From assembly GCF_022129445.1 (NCBI RefSeq), contig NZ_JADQAQ010000024.1, forward strand, positions 1 to 64,000: DNA of 64,000 nt, given 5' to 3'. Each line of letters opens with the position of its first letter. Position 1 is the stretch's first letter. Shown piece after piece: positions 1 through 10,908 of this stretch. The position numbers and the translations under genes are program-made. A model generated the notes under the pieces. It was not told the DNA's origin. It saw only the letters and a program-made list of their open reading frames with translations, and made no database searches. Source of the stretch: Photobacterium sp. Ph5. GTDB lineage: Bacteria > Pseudomonadota > Gammaproteobacteria > Enterobacterales > Vibrionaceae.

Positions 1-168
1 GACTAAACAATGGTTTTTAGAGCAAGGTTTAGTTGATCTTGGGCACGTTGCAACATGGTATGTGTTCAGTGAATATACTGAATGGAAATGTGCATGAGCC
101 GTATACGAGACCCGTACGTACGGTTCTGTGAGAGGGATGAGGGGGCAACGCCTCACCCTACTCGATAT
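1..168 (+). mobile_element. 3' end of a group II intron (domains V and VI), truncated by window start
   Basis: Bases 96-126 have the form of a group II intron domain V: GAGCCGTA at 96-103 pairs with TACGGTTC at 119-126 around a short UACG/CGUA upper stem. Bases 129-163 fold as domain VI: GAG-A-GGG and TGAGG pair with CCTCA-CCC-T-CTC, leaving an unpaired A at about 160, the expected branch point about 7-8 nt before the 3' end near 166-168. An open frame from base 2 to a stop at 95-97 ends at the start of domain V, where an intron-encoded reverse transcriptase would end, but 31 residues are too few to prove its identity. The 3' junction is about 22 bp past the toxS stop codon, and the intron runs opposite to toxRS. 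The rest of the element lies outside the window. Domain V is about 31 nt rather than the common 34, so mobility is unknown. Confidence 0.8.
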
Positions 169-190
169 GTGTTATTTAAAGTTTGTATTT

Positions 191-736
191 TTACAGCGAG
201 TAAAGAATATTGGAACCGTAGGTCAAACTGGTTAATAACAGTGAATTTTTATTAATCACATCAATCCGGCGGCTTTCTTGTGCATTCATCCTGAAAATAT
301 CTTTTACAACATTGAGTTGTTGGTCATCAAAATCAACATTTGTTCCTGATGTGACGTCTTTAAATTCGGTAGGTTCAGTCAGTAAGTAGCCACCACTGAC
401 ATCCCAATGCCCTGATTCAGAAATATGAATCGTTACGGGTTTAGGTGTATTGCTGTATAGCTCTAACATCGTAATACGTGAGTATGTATGATTGGGTAAA
501 TACACCATATTACTGCTTTGTTTTACTTTACGTAGTGTGCCTAAATTATCGAGTTGTGTTGGTTCAATACGGCTAAATGTCGTACTTTGCCATTCTCGAG
601 ACATTAGCAGTTGCTCTTGCTTGTAATCAGTTGAAAAATAAACCCAACTACAAATAGTGATAGAGATAGCAAGGATCACAAAAGGCCAATACTTACGAAT
701 AATGTGAGGGAAGGTAGCCGGAGAATTTACTGACAT
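191..736 (-). CDS. toxS: ToxS, transmembrane periplasmic partner of ToxR
   Basis: This 181-residue protein has a short cytoplasmic N-terminus, one membrane helix at about residues 17-35, and a periplasmic remainder, the ToxS topology. ToxS binds the ToxR periplasmic domain in the inner membrane, protecting it from proteolysis and helping it respond to envelope signals and bile-like ligands. The ATG overlaps the last 10 bp of toxR, so the two are translationally coupled. ToxS is poorly conserved in sequence, so the call rests on topology, length and position after toxR. No terminator is visible in the 22 bp between its stop codon and the group II intron end. Confidence 0.88.
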   Translation of the reverse strand: MSVNSPATFPHIIRKYWPFVILAISITICSWVYFSTDYKQEQLLMSREWQSTTFSRIEPTQLDNLGTLRKVKQSSNMVYLPNHTYSRITMLELYSNTPKPVTIHISESGHWDVSGGYLLTEPTEFKDVTSGTNVDFDDQQLNVVKDIFRMNAQESRRIDVINKNSLLLTSLTYGSNILYSL

Positions 737-1596
737 AATTTCGCATTATCCTCATGGCTAGTTAATAAACGCAATGTAATGTTTTCCATTGGCACGCTAC
801 TACCATGTAAGTAATTTAAATACAGTTGATTATTCTGCCCACCAGTGACAATGACTTCGGTTGGTTTACCTTCATCTTGATGATTTTTCAAATAATTACT
901 TACACAACTGCTGATCATATTGTTCCAATCTTTCATCACTGGATTACTTATAGGCGTGTAAACTTTTATACCTTCTACTTGGAGAAGAGGACGAAAAGCT
1001 GCTGACTTTGGTGGCATACTTAAATTCACCGCTACTGGTAATATCAAGGCGATCACCAATGCAATCCAACCAAGCCATGTTACTTTTGTTTTGGTTTCTG
1101 TTGATGATGGTATAGAGGATTCAAATACTAATTTTTCTTCTACGATCTCGCTATCTGGAGCATCAACACTTGGTGACTCAAGAGGAGGGGTATGCTCTTG
1201 ATGTGGTAGGTTTTCAAGAGGTGTGACATTACTATCAGCCTCTTCCTCACCGACATAAGTTTCAACAGTAGCAATGATTTGATAACCGCGTTTAGGCACG
1301 GTTTTTACAAATGCGGGTGACTTAGTTGAGTCTTTTAATGCTTTACGTAATGTTGAAATCGCTTGCGTTAAACTTGAGTCATCGACTTCAAAGCCTTGTT
1401 CACGCCAGACATAATCGTGAATACGTTGGCGAGTAATAATAAGGCTTGGGTCTTCGATTAGAAGATTCAAGGCACGGCTCTCATTACTGCCCAAACGAAT
1501 TAACTCATTATTTTCTAGTTTATCAATCAAACTGTTATCGTTTGGATCAAAAATGAATCGTTGTCCGATTAAAAACTTTTTTGCGTGTGTAGGCAT
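727..1596 (-). CDS. toxR: ToxR, membrane-bound winged-helix transcriptional regulator
   Basis: The 289-residue protein has a cytoplasmic OmpR-type winged helix at about residues 8-112 (WREQGFEVDDSSLTQAISTL and the VPKRGYQI wing), an acidic, proline-rich linker at 113-170, one membrane helix at about 174-193, and a periplasmic domain. Cys231 and Cys288 match the two periplasmic cysteines that form the regulatory disulfide in Vibrio ToxR. The family controls outer-membrane porins (OmpU/OmpT or OmpH/OmpL) in response to bile, pressure and nutrients. It forms an operon with toxS and is divergent from htpG, the usual Vibrionaceae order. The linker is the part expected to vary between species. Confidence 0.95.
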   Translation of the reverse strand: MPTHAKKFLIGQRFIFDPNDNSLIDKLENNELIRLGSNESRALNLLIEDPSLIITRQRIHDYVWREQGFEVDDSSLTQAISTLRKALKDSTKSPAFVKTVPKRGYQIIATVETYVGEEEADSNVTPLENLPHQEHTPPLESPSVDAPDSEIVEEKLVFESSIPSSTETKTKVTWLGWIALVIALILPVAVNLSMPPKSAAFRPLLQVEGIKVYTPISNPVMKDWNNMISSCVSNYLKNHQDEGKPTEVIVTGGQNNQLYLNYLHGSSVPMENITLRLLTSHEDNAKLCQ

Positions 1597-1722
1597 TTAT
1601 GTAACCTTAGCAATGGTCTTCTAATTATTCATTGTTCTATAAGTTTGCTGAATGGTTTCTTAATCTAAAAATATAAAACGTAATCTGAAAAAATATAAAA
1701 AATAAAAAACGTGCTATTTTAG

Positions 1723-1750
1723 GTTGAAATTATACCGTTTGACCATATTT
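1723..1750 (+). promoter_or_regulatory. Candidate sigma-32 (heat shock) promoter for htpG
   Basis: GTTGAAA at 1723-1729 resembles the sigma-32 -35 element CTTGAAA. ACCATAT at about 1742-1748 resembles the -10 CCCCATnT, with a spacing at the short end of the usual range. It lies about 45 bp upstream of htpG, a classic heat-shock gene. The match is imperfect. Confidence 0.4.
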
Positions 1751-1790
1751 ATCTTAAAAATAACACCTAACAATTTTCAATGGAGTAGAG

Positions 1791-3692
1791 ATGAGCGAGC
1801 AAGTCGTTGATAATAATAAGGAAACTCGTGGTTTTCAATCAGAAGTAAAACAATTACTTCACCTAATGATCCATTCACTTTACTCGAATAAAGAGATTTT
1901 CTTACGTGAATTGATCTCAAATGCATCTGATGCTGCAGATAAGTTACGTTTCAAAGCGTTATCGCAACCTGATCTGTACGGTAACGATTCTGACCTATGC
2001 GTTAAGTTATCAATCAATGAACAGGCGGGTACATTAACTATTAGTGATAATGGTATTGGTATGACCCGTGAGCAGGCGATTGAGCATTTAGGCACTATTG
2101 CTAAGTCCGGCACGAAAGAATTTTTCTCTCAGCTAAAAGAAGATGAAAGTAAAGACTCACAATTGATTGGTCAGTTTGGTGTCGGTTTCTACTCAGCATT
2201 CATCGTGGCAGATTCGGTAACGGTTAATACACGTGCAGCTGATGTTGCTGCTGATGATGCGGTAAGTTGGCAGTCTGCTGGTGAAGGTGATTACAGCATT
2301 GAAACCATCACTAAAGCGAATCGTGGTACTGATATTATCTTGCACTTACGTGAAGATGATAAAGAGTTCCTAAATGAGTATCGCTTACGTGAGATCGTGG
2401 GTAAGTATTCAGACCATATTGGTATTCCTGTTCTTATTCAAACCGAAGAAAAAGACGAAGAAGGTAAAGTAACAGGAACGAAGTGGGATCAGATCAATAA
2501 AGCCCAAGCATTGTGGACACGTAATAAGTCCGACATCAGTGAGGAAGAATATAAAGAATTCTACAATCACGTTGCGCATGATTACGCAGAGCCATTGGTA
2601 TGGTCACATAACCGCGTTGAAGGTAAGCAAGATTACACTAGTCTGCTTTATATCCCGTCGACTGCGCCTTGGGATCTGAATAATCGTGATGGTCAGCATG
2701 GCTTAAAGCTGTATGTACAACGTGTATTTATTATGGATGATGCACAGCAGTTCATGCCGACATATCTTCGCTTCGTGCGCGGCTTAATTGATTCAAACGA
2801 TCTGCCACTGAATGTATCACGCGAAATTTTACAAGATAACAAGGTAACTCAAGCGCTACGTAAAGCGTGTACCAAGCGTGTGTTGCAAATGCTTGAGCGT
2901 ATGGCGAAAAATGATGCTGAGAAGTATCAGACGTTCTGGAAAGCGTTTGGTCAGGTATTAAAAGAAGGTTTAGCTGAAGATTTTGCGAATCGCGACAAAA
3001 TTGCTAACTTGCTGCGTTTTAGCTCTACAGAAAATGACTCACAAGAGCAAACAGTATCGCTTGCCGATTACGTGAGCCGCATGAAAGAAAACCAAGATAA
3101 GATCTATTATCTAACCGCAGATAATTTCAATGCAGCGAAACATAGCCCACACCTAGAGCAATTCCGTGCGAAAGGGTTGGAAGTGATTTTGATGTACGAT
3201 CGTATTGATGAATATCTAATGGGCCACTTGCCTGAATTTGAAGGTAAGCAGTTCCAAGCTATTACCAAATCTGATCTTGATCTTTCAAGCTTTGATGATG
3301 AAGAAGTGAAAGAGAAGCAAAAAGAGACAGAAAAAGAATTTGCTTCAGTGACTGAGCGTACAAAAGGTTACCTAGGCACACGTGTAAAAGATGTACGTGC
3401 AACGTTTAAACTTCATGACACGCCAGCCGTTGTTGTGACAGATGAAAACGAAATGGGTACCCAAATGGCGAAACTGCTAGCAGCAGCAGGCCATGATGCG
3501 CCAGAGGTTCAATACATTTTTGAATTAAACCCAGAGCATGCATTGGTTAAGAAAATGGCTGATGAAGCGGATGAAGAAGTGTTTGGTCGTTGGGTTGAAT
3601 TCTTGCTGGGTGAGGCGATGTTAGCAGAACGCGGTACGATGGAAGATCCTTCTCAGTTCCTTGCTGCTATTAACAAGTTGCTGATTAAATAA
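1791..3692 (+). CDS. htpG: HtpG, bacterial Hsp90 chaperone
   Basis: The 633-residue protein is a cytoplasmic Hsp90-family ATP-dependent chaperone acting on late folding intermediates, often with DnaK. The GHKL ATPase domain is intact: SNASDA at residues 43-48 (the ATP-binding Asn/Asp loop), DNGIGM at 86-91, GTIAKSGT at 101-108 (lid) and GQFGVGF at 127-133. The middle domain carries the conserved catalytic-loop region around NVSREILQ, and the C-terminal dimerisation domain is complete. Length is close to E. coli HtpG (624). It stands alone, divergent from toxR, with its own spacer and a candidate sigma-32 promoter. A hairpin without a clear T-tract follows it. Confidence 0.98.
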   Translation: MSEQVVDNNKETRGFQSEVKQLLHLMIHSLYSNKEIFLRELISNASDAADKLRFKALSQPDLYGNDSDLCVKLSINEQAGTLTISDNGIGMTREQAIEHLGTIAKSGTKEFFSQLKEDESKDSQLIGQFGVGFYSAFIVADSVTVNTRAADVAADDAVSWQSAGEGDYSIETITKANRGTDIILHLREDDKEFLNEYRLREIVGKYSDHIGIPVLIQTEEKDEEGKVTGTKWDQINKAQALWTRNKSDISEEEYKEFYNHVAHDYAEPLVWSHNRVEGKQDYTSLLYIPSTAPWDLNNRDGQHGLKLYVQRVFIMDDAQQFMPTYLRFVRGLIDSNDLPLNVSREILQDNKVTQALRKACTKRVLQMLERMAKNDAEKYQTFWKAFGQVLKEGLAEDFANRDKIANLLRFSSTENDSQEQTVSLADYVSRMKENQDKIYYLTADNFNAAKHSPHLEQFRAKGLEVILMYDRIDEYLMGHLPEFEGKQFQAITKSDLDLSSFDDEEVKEKQKETEKEFASVTERTKGYLGTRVKDVRATFKLHDTPAVVVTDENEMGTQMAKLLAAAGHDAPEVQYIFELNPEHALVKKMADEADEEVFGRWVEFLLGEAMLAERGTMEDPSQFLAAINKLLIK

Positions 3693-3700
3693 CCAAATAA

Positions 3701-4477
<777 letters not shown>

Positions 4478-4516
4478 TATTGATATAGGCTGTTTTAGAT
4501 AGCTTGTAGCAATGAA

Positions 4517-4553
4517 AAAAAACGGGCTTACCTATTGGTATAGTCCGTTTTTT
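4517..4553 (+). terminator. Rho-independent terminator of adk
   Basis: AACGG/CCGTT and an inner ACC/GGT pairing are flanked by an A-run and a run of seven Ts, directly after adk. Confidence 0.75.
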
Positions 4554-4703
4554 TATGGTTTAAATAGTGGTTAATAAAGGCGGGATACGTCTTTTTCTGA
4601 TCAAAGTGATCTAAAAGCAGTGGGCTTTCGTTTAGGTCCAGTTGCATGATTATTATTTTCTTGATCAGAAAGCTTGATATAGGACAGATAAGAGCGAAAA
4701 CCG

Positions 4704-5681
4704 ATGAATAAAGACAATAAAAAATACGGTGTATTGTTAGTTAACTTAGGCACTCCTGATGCGCCAACGGCTGCTGGAGTAAAACAATTTCTATCTCAAT
4801 TTTTACATGATCATCGTGTCGTTGATATGACCCGTTGGTTATGGTGCCCAATTTTACACGGCGTAATTTTGCCGATTCGCTCACCGAAAGTTGCTAAATT
4901 ATATCAATCTGTTTGGATGGAAGATGGCTCCCCATTGATGGTGTATTCAAAACGCCAACAAAAAGCATTAACAGAGATACTTCAAGTCCCAGTTGAACTG
5001 GGTATGACTTATGGTAACCCGAGTACTCAGGCTGGTTTGGAGCGTCTAAAGCAGCAAGGTTGTGATAAGGTTTTAGTTTTACCGTTATATCCGCAGTATT
5101 CAGGCACTACAACGGCTGCTGTATTTGATCGTATTGCGAAAGATTTAAAGTCAATATCGTATATCCCAGAGTTGCGCTTTATTAATCATTATTATGATCA
5201 CCCTGATTATATTTCAGCGTTAGCCGAGTCGGCAAAAACGGTGTGGGCAGAAAAAGGCGAGCCTGATTACTTTTTATGTTCATATCACGGTATTCCTAAA
5301 CGTTATGCTGATAATGGCGATCCGTATCCAGATCATTGTAATGGTACAACGGAGCTATTAGCGAAGATGCTTGAGATGCCGCGTGAAAAAATGAGTATGA
5401 GCTATCAGTCGATTTTCGGACGTGAAGAATGGTTAAAACCGTATACTGAAGGCACGATAAAATTATTGGCTGAGAAAGGGGTAAAACGTCTTGATGTGAT
5501 GTGTCCTGCATTCTCTGTTGACTGTTTAGAAACCCTAGAAGAAATTGCCGAACAGTGTAAAGACGTCTTTATTGAAGCGGGTGGGGTAGAATTTAATTTG
5601 ATCCCTTGCCTCAATGATAGCCAAGCCCACATCGCAATGATGGAAAACTTGGTGAAACAACACGTTCAAGGTTGGGAGTAG
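4704..5681 (+). CDS. hemH: Ferrochelatase
   Basis: Inserts Fe2+ into protoporphyrin IX, the last step of protohaem synthesis, at the inner face of the cytoplasmic membrane. The 325-residue product starts with the family signature [13 protein letters not shown] and carries [16 protein letters not shown] with the catalytic His at about residue 196, and [15 protein letters not shown] with the conserved metal-site Glu residues. Length is close to E. coli HemH (320). It is a single gene between adk and gsk, with adk closed by a terminator upstream, so it likely has its own promoter. Haem made here serves the succinate dehydrogenase encoded later in the window, among other proteins. Confidence 0.97.
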   Translation: MNKDNKKYGVLLVNLGTPDAPTAAGVKQFLSQFLHDHRVVDMTRWLWCPILHGVILPIRSPKVAKLYQSVWMEDGSPLMVYSKRQQKALTEILQVPVELGMTYGNPSTQAGLERLKQQGCDKVLVLPLYPQYSGTTTAAVFDRIAKDLKSISYIPELRFINHYYDHPDYISALAESAKTVWAEKGEPDYFLCSYHGIPKRYADNGDPYPDHCNGTTELLAKMLEMPREKMSMSYQSIFGREEWLKPYTEGTIKLLAEKGVKRLDVMCPAFSVDCLETLEEIAEQCKDVFIEAGGVEFNLIPCLNDSQAHIAMMENLVKQHVQGWE

Positions 5682-5828
5682 TCAGTTTCTTTTCTGTAAA
5701 TCACATTGACGGTAACGTTTACGCTCTCATTTGTGTTGATATATCTCAAAACCAATGAGAGCTTTTGCTTTTATGTTCTATATTCTGTGATAGAATTCGC
5801 AAAATTTACAACTTGATAGCGCATAGAC

Positions 5829-7133
5829 ATGAAATTTCCAGGCCAACGAAAATCTAAGCATTACTTTCCGGTACATGCTCGCGATCCACTTTTAAGTCAA
5901 ACAAAACAAGAGAAGCGTCTAGCACGTACTCATGTTGTTGGTATTGACCAGACATTGGTAGATATTGAAGCTTATGTGGATGATGAATTCCTGGAACGCT
6001 ATGAGTTAAGTAAAGGCCATTCTTTGGTTATTACTGATGAAAAAGCAGAAGCGCTATATCAAGAGTTAAAAGAGAACAACCTTGTTACTCATGAGTTTGC
6101 TGGTGGCACGATTGGTAACACGCTACACAACTACTCTGTGTTGGCGGATGACAAATCTGTTCTTCTTGGTGTGATGAGTAAAGACATTGAGATCGGTAGT
6201 TACGCGTACCGTTACCTTTGTAATACATCCAGCCGTATGGACATGAACTACCTTCAGCCTGTAGATGGTCCTATTGGTCGTTGTTTTGCTCTTATTTCAA
6301 AAGATGGTGAACGTACGTTTGCTATCAACGAAGGTAAGATGAACCAACTTGAACCAGATAGTATTCCTGAATGTGTGTTTGAAAATGCTTCTGCGCTTGT
6401 GCTAACCGCTTATTTAGTGCGTTGTAAGCCTGGTGATCCTATGCCAGCAGCAACAATGCGTGCCATTGAATATGCGAAAAAATACGATGTGCCAGTGGTA
6501 TTAACATTAGGTACTAAATTTGTTATTCAAGACGATCCACAATGGTGGCGTGACTTCCTTCGTGATCATGTAACGGTAGTTGCTATGAACGAAGATGAAG
6601 GTGAAGCGTTAACCGGTGAATCTGATCCGCTTGTGGCTGCTGATAAAGCATTAGAATGGGTTGACCTTGTTCTATGTACAGCCGGTCCTGTCGGTTTATA
6701 TACTGCAGGTTACACCGAAGATAATGCTAAGCGTGAAACAAGCTTACCGTTACTTCCTGGTGATATTGCTGAATTTAACCGCTATGAATTTAGCCGACCA
6801 ATGCTTAAAGCAGCTTGTGATAACCCAATTAAAGCATATTCACATATTGCACCATACATGGGTGGTCCTGAGCGTATTAAGAATACTAACGGTGCTGGTG
6901 ATGGTGCTCTATCTGCTTTATTGCATGATATGTCTGCAAACCGTTACCATAAAGAAAACGTACCAAATTCGAGTAAACACCAATACACGTTTTTAACTTA
7001 CTCATCGTTCTCACAGGTTTGTTTATATTCAAACCGTGTAAGCTACGAAGTATTGGCACAGTACTCTCCTCGTTTATCTCGTGGTCTGCCAGAGCGTGAA
7101 GATAGCTTGGAAGAAGCATACTGGGAACGTTAA
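5829..7133 (+). CDS. gsk: Inosine-guanosine kinase
   Basis: Phosphorylates guanosine and inosine to GMP and IMP in purine salvage. The 434-residue protein has the same length as E. coli Gsk and belongs to the PfkB sugar-kinase fold: FAGGTIGNTLHNYS near residue 90 (nucleoside side) and NTNGAGDGALSALLHD near 352-367, containing the anion hole and catalytic Asp of PfkB signature 2. The start MKFPGQRKSKHYFPV is the conserved Gsk N-terminus. It is convergent with asnB across a shared terminator. Confidence 0.97.
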   Translation: MKFPGQRKSKHYFPVHARDPLLSQTKQEKRLARTHVVGIDQTLVDIEAYVDDEFLERYELSKGHSLVITDEKAEALYQELKENNLVTHEFAGGTIGNTLHNYSVLADDKSVLLGVMSKDIEIGSYAYRYLCNTSSRMDMNYLQPVDGPIGRCFALISKDGERTFAINEGKMNQLEPDSIPECVFENASALVLTAYLVRCKPGDPMPAATMRAIEYAKKYDVPVVLTLGTKFVIQDDPQWWRDFLRDHVTVVAMNEDEGEALTGESDPLVAADKALEWVDLVLCTAGPVGLYTAGYTEDNAKRETSLPLLPGDIAEFNRYEFSRPMLKAACDNPIKAYSHIAPYMGGPERIKNTNGAGDGALSALLHDMSANRYHKENVPNSSKHQYTFLTYSSFSQVCLYSNRVSYEVLAQYSPRLSRGLPEREDSLEEAYWER

Positions 7134-7149
7134 GTTTCATATAGATATA

Positions 7150-7190
7150 AAAAAAACCGCCAACGCATTTTCATGCTTGGCGGTTTTTTA
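7150..7190. terminator. Bidirectional terminator between gsk and asnB
   Basis: A strong stem AACCGCCAA/TTGGCGGTT is flanked by A- and T-runs and serves the two convergent genes. Confidence 0.9.
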
Positions 7191-7212
7191 TTACATGCAG
7201 TTTAGAGCAAGT

Positions 7213-8883
7213 TTATTTTTTATAAGCTTCGTTATGTACTGCAGCAATAGCACGACCTGATGGATCAGCAGCATTTTTAAAGCTTTCATCCCATTCAATC
7301 GCTTTTGCGCTTGAACAAGCGATAGATGGACCACCCGGAACACATTTCGCTGCACTTTCTAGCGGGAACAACTCTTCAAAGATCTCACGGTATGCGTAAG
7401 CTTCTTTGGTTGTTGGTGTGTTGTAAGGGAAGCGGTAAGCCGCCGTTTCAAGTTGTTGATCCGTTACTTTCTCTTCCGCAACTTCTTTGAGCGTATCAAT
7501 CCAGCTGTAACCTACACCATCAGAGAACTGCTCTTTTTGACGCCATGCAATAGATTCTGGTAGGTAGTGTTCAAAACACTCGCGTAAGATGTGTTTTTCC
7601 ATCTTACCGTTACCACACATTTTATCTTCAGGGTTCAGACGCATTGCCACATCGATGAATTCTTTATCTAGGAATGGTACTCGACCTTCAACACCCCATG
7701 CCGCTAGTGATTTGTTTGCACGTGCACAGTCAAACATGTTAAGCGCAAGTAGTTTACGTACAGTTTCTTCGTGGAACTCTTTAGCGTTTGGCGCCTTGTG
7801 GAAGTATAAGTAACCACCAAAGATCTCATCTGCACCTTCACCAGAAAGTACCATTTTGATACCCATCGCTTTGATTTTACGTCCCATTAAGAACATTGGG
7901 GTAGAGGCACGAATGGTTGTAACATCGTAAGTTTCAATGTGATAAATAACATCACGGATCGCATCAAGGCCTTCTTGAATGGTGTAAGTCATTTCATGGT
8001 GAACGGTACCAATCTTATCTGCAACTTCACGCGCAGCTTTTAAATCAGGCGCGCCTTCAAGACCCACGGCAAAAGAGTGAAGTTGTGGCCACCATGCTTC
8101 AGATTGATCATTATCTTCAATACGCATTGCAGCAAAGCGTTTTGCCACTGCTGATGTAATTGATGAATCTAAACCACCTGATAGTAGTACACCATAAGGT
8201 ACATCTGTCATTAACTGACGCTTAATAGCCGCTTCTAGTGCTTCAGTTAATTCTTCTTTGCTGGTTGAGTTACCTTGTACGGCTGCGTACTCATTCCAAT
8301 CACGGGTGTAATAACGCTGAGGCTCTGCGTCAGTACTACCGTAGTAACAACCAGGAGGGAATTCGCTTACTGTTTTACACACAGGCACCAGCGCTTTCAT
8401 TTCTGATGCAACATAGTAGTTACCGTTTTCATCAAAGCCTTGGTACAACGGAATAATACCAATGTGATCACGACCTACAAGGTAAGTATCTTTTTCTTCG
8501 TCATAAAGAACAAAGGCGAAAATGCCGTTAAGCTCTTCAAGTAACTCTTCGCCCATATCTTGGTATAGCGCAAGAATAACTTCACAGTCTGAATCTGTTT
8601 GGAAATCGTATTTGCCTTCATAGCGAGCACGGATTTCTTTGTGATTGTAGATTTCACCGTTAACAGCAAGGATTAATTTTTTATCTGGGCTATAAATGGG
8701 CTGAGCACCACTGTTTAGACCAACGATAGCAAGACGTTCATGCGCAAGAATGGCATGTTCTGATGCATAAATACCTGACCAGTCTGGGCCGCGGTGACGA
8801 AGCTTTTTCGACATTTCTAATGCGATAGGACGCAATGCTGCTGCGTCGCTCTTAATGTCTAGGATCCCAAATACAGAACACAT
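7213..8883 (-). CDS. asnB: Asparagine synthetase B, glutamine-hydrolysing
   Basis: Makes asparagine from aspartate, ATP and glutamine-derived ammonia. The 556-residue protein begins MCSVFG, with Cys2 the amidotransferase nucleophile after Met removal. The N-terminal glutaminase domain runs to about 190 (LRHRGPDWSG, ERLAIVG, NGEIYNH). The synthetase domain holds the ATP-pyrophosphatase loop SGGLDS at 235-240 and SGEGADEIFGGY further on. Length matches E. coli AsnB (554). It is preceded by a 320-bp spacer that must hold its promoter. Confidence 0.98.
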   Translation of the reverse strand: MCSVFGILDIKSDAAALRPIALEMSKKLRHRGPDWSGIYASEHAILAHERLAIVGLNSGAQPIYSPDKKLILAVNGEIYNHKEIRARYEGKYDFQTDSDCEVILALYQDMGEELLEELNGIFAFVLYDEEKDTYLVGRDHIGIIPLYQGFDENGNYYVASEMKALVPVCKTVSEFPPGCYYGSTDAEPQRYYTRDWNEYAAVQGNSTSKEELTEALEAAIKRQLMTDVPYGVLLSGGLDSSITSAVAKRFAAMRIEDNDQSEAWWPQLHSFAVGLEGAPDLKAAREVADKIGTVHHEMTYTIQEGLDAIRDVIYHIETYDVTTIRASTPMFLMGRKIKAMGIKMVLSGEGADEIFGGYLYFHKAPNAKEFHEETVRKLLALNMFDCARANKSLAAWGVEGRVPFLDKEFIDVAMRLNPEDKMCGNGKMEKHILRECFEHYLPESIAWRQKEQFSDGVGYSWIDTLKEVAEEKVTDQQLETAAYRFPYNTPTTKEAYAYREIFEELFPLESAAKCVPGGPSIACSSAKAIEWDESFKNAADPSGRAIAAVHNEAYKK

Positions 8884-9203
8884 AGTAATACCACTCCAAC
8901 GTTATCTTTTTATATCCATAAATCTTAGAAACACTGATGTAACCAAAAGGTTTTTATAATGAAAACAAATCTTTTTATTTCTGTGTGTTTCTCTTTGATT
9001 GTTAAAATTGCGTATTCTGAAGTAAATTGCAATAAAAAATCTTCAATCCATTAAAATAAAACGTCTTAGGTGAATAATATTCAGTTTAAGTATCGTTAAC
9101 TGAATTAAATCTAATGTCTTTGGCTTTTTATTTAAAAAAAATAAACAGTAGTTGTTACCACTGTTTATTTTTTGCTGCGAAATAAGGAGGCGTTCCTATA
9201 GGA
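8884..9203. other. Intergenic region between asnB and the antiporter gene
   Basis: This AT-rich spacer of 320 bp has no convincing reading frame. It holds the upstream region of asnB on the minus strand and the terminator of the next minus-strand gene at 9133-9173. I see no clear operator or RNA gene in it. Confidence 0.5.
9133..9173 (-). terminator. Terminator of the CPA2 antiporter gene
   Basis: AAATAAACAGT pairs with ACTGTTTATTT, with A/T runs on both sides, just downstream of the minus-strand antiporter gene. Confidence 0.75.
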
Positions 9204-10796
9204 TTATGATTTGATTGCTGTTATGTCAGGCTTTAAGTAATCACACACATTACGAGCAAAACCACTGCCAGCCTCACTGAAGATGTTGAATACAGCATCG
9301 ATACCTTGTTCATACAGTAACTCTTCATCATCATTGTACTGAGCTATTGCCGCTATTTTACCTTGGAAGTGACGAGCTTTAATCTGCTCTAAGGCATAAA
9401 CATTCGCCTGACTATGCGGCATTGCTAATAAAATAAGCGTGATGCGTTCTTTGCTGATCACTCGCGCCCAAAAATCAGGATCAGTCGCATCGCCTTGAAT
9501 TACATTGCGTCCTTCTTTGCGTTGCTGCTCGGCAGATTCTTCTCGAGTTTCTACACCAATGATTTGCTTGCCGTAACGCGCTTGTAATTCATCATATGCG
9601 CCTGTACCTATTCGACCCATACCAAGAATTAACACTTTTGATTGTCCGAGATCGATCAGTTTATCGTCGGCATTTAACTTTTCGGGTTCAAATTCTTTTA
9701 GCCATTTTGATGCTTCCGTATAAAGTTTATGGCTCATACTATTAAGGGGGGCTGCGAGCAAAAATGAAAAAGAAACGGCGATAGCAATCGCGACTAAGAA
9801 AGTACCTGGCAATAGTCCTAGCTTATAAGCTACACCACCGACAATTAAACCAAACTCGCTGTAATTAAATAACGTTAACGTCGCAAGCATAGAGGTACGG
9901 ACGCGATAACGACATAAATGGAATACACCGTAGTACAACAGACCTTTAAGCGGTAGTAAGAGTAGTAATACAAATGCCATCAGCAGCCCATTGAGGGTAG
10001 GGGTTTCTGATAAGCCAATATTTAAGAAGAAGCAAACAAGCAGCAGTTCTTTAAAGTTAAAGAGTGATTTTGCCATTTCAGAAGACTTGGCATGTCCAGC
10101 CATTAACATACCGATTAATAGGGCGCCTAAATCGGGCTTCATGCCAACCCATTTAAATAACCCAGCCCCAAGCACTAAAGCGAGAGTAATGGCATAGAGA
10201 ACAAGAACTTCACCATGACCTGCTTTGTCTAATATTTTGTATAGGATCGGGCGTAATAGCGGTAGTGCAAAGAGACCAAGTGCGTACACTTCCGGCATTT
10301 TTCCACTTGAGATAGTCAAAAATATAACGGCGAATATATCTTGCATAACCAGTATACCGATAGATACGGTACCGTATTTTGCATTTAATTCGCCTTTTTC
10401 TTGTAATAGCTTAATAGCAAATACTGTACTTGAAAAAGATAGTGCAAATCCGATGAGGATTAATTGGCTTAAGTCCATATCGCCAAACATAGTTAAGCCA
10501 AGCTGTTTCAATACCAATAAACATAGGGTAAATAAGGCGGTTGATAACAGGTTATGTAAGGTAGCGCCACCCCACACTTCTTTTTTAAGTAAGGATTTTA
10601 CATCCAGCTTTAAACCGATGGTAAAAAGCAGCAATGTGACACCTAAATTAGCCAAAGTTTCTAATGCAGGTGTAGAGGTAAAACCAAAACTGTTAAGGCT
10701 AAAGCCTGCGACAAGGAAACCAACCAAAGGAGGGAGTTTACAGCGTAAGGCTATAAAGCCGATGATGAAAGCAGTAAGTATGTAGATAAATTCCAT
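9204..10796 (-). CDS. CPA2-family cation:proton antiporter with TrkA-N domain (Kef/YbaL-like)
   Basis: The 530-residue inner-membrane protein has an N-terminal Na+/H+ exchanger domain of about 12 helices (residues 1-370, with LPPLVGFLVAG, FALSFSSTVFAIKLL and GALLIGMLMAG) and a C-terminal RCK/TrkA-N nucleotide-binding domain from about 400, with the Rossmann glycines VLILGMGRIGTGAYD. Such proteins exchange K+ or Na+ for H+ under control of NAD(H) or glutathione adducts. E. coli has the related ybaL next to gsk, which supports a YbaL-type assignment, but here asnB intervenes and the ion specificity cannot be read from sequence. No gene for a KefF/KefG-type ancillary subunit is adjacent. About 110 bp separate it from nagC. 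Confidence 0.88.
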   Translation of the reverse strand: MEFIYILTAFIIGFIALRCKLPPLVGFLVAGFSLNSFGFTSTPALETLANLGVTLLLFTIGLKLDVKSLLKKEVWGGATLHNLLSTALFTLCLLVLKQLGLTMFGDMDLSQLILIGFALSFSSTVFAIKLLQEKGELNAKYGTVSIGILVMQDIFAVIFLTISSGKMPEVYALGLFALPLLRPILYKILDKAGHGEVLVLYAITLALVLGAGLFKWVGMKPDLGALLIGMLMAGHAKSSEMAKSLFNFKELLLVCFFLNIGLSETPTLNGLLMAFVLLLLLPLKGLLYYGVFHLCRYRVRTSMLATLTLFNYSEFGLIVGGVAYKLGLLPGTFLVAIAIAVSFSFLLAAPLNSMSHKLYTEASKWLKEFEPEKLNADDKLIDLGQSKVLILGMGRIGTGAYDELQARYGKQIIGVETREESAEQQRKEGRNVIQGDATDPDFWARVISKERITLILLAMPHSQANVYALEQIKARHFQGKIAAIAQYNDDEELLYEQGIDAVFNIFSEAGSGFARNVCDYLKPDITAIKS

Positions 10797-10848
10797 ATCT
10801 TGTACAACATCCTTGCAAGATAATTATTGGATAGAAATAGAATAGTGA

Positions 10849-10883
10849 GATAAGGGGCGTATTGAATAAATACGCCCCTTATC
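10849..10883. terminator. Perfect stem-loop between nagC and the antiporter gene
   Basis: GATAAGGGGCGTATT and AATACGCCCCTTATC form a 15-bp GC-rich stem around a 5-nt loop. It follows nagC on the minus strand. The downstream T content is modest, so it may terminate incompletely and let some nagC transcripts run on. Confidence 0.65.
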
Positions 10884-10908
10884 TATTGTTATAATCGTTT
10901 TATTGAAA

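Noticed and set aside
10225-10785. Long open frame of 186 codons antisense to the antiporter gene
   Set aside because: It lies wholly within a well-supported gene on the other strand, has no ribosome binding site or family, and reflects codon bias of the real gene.
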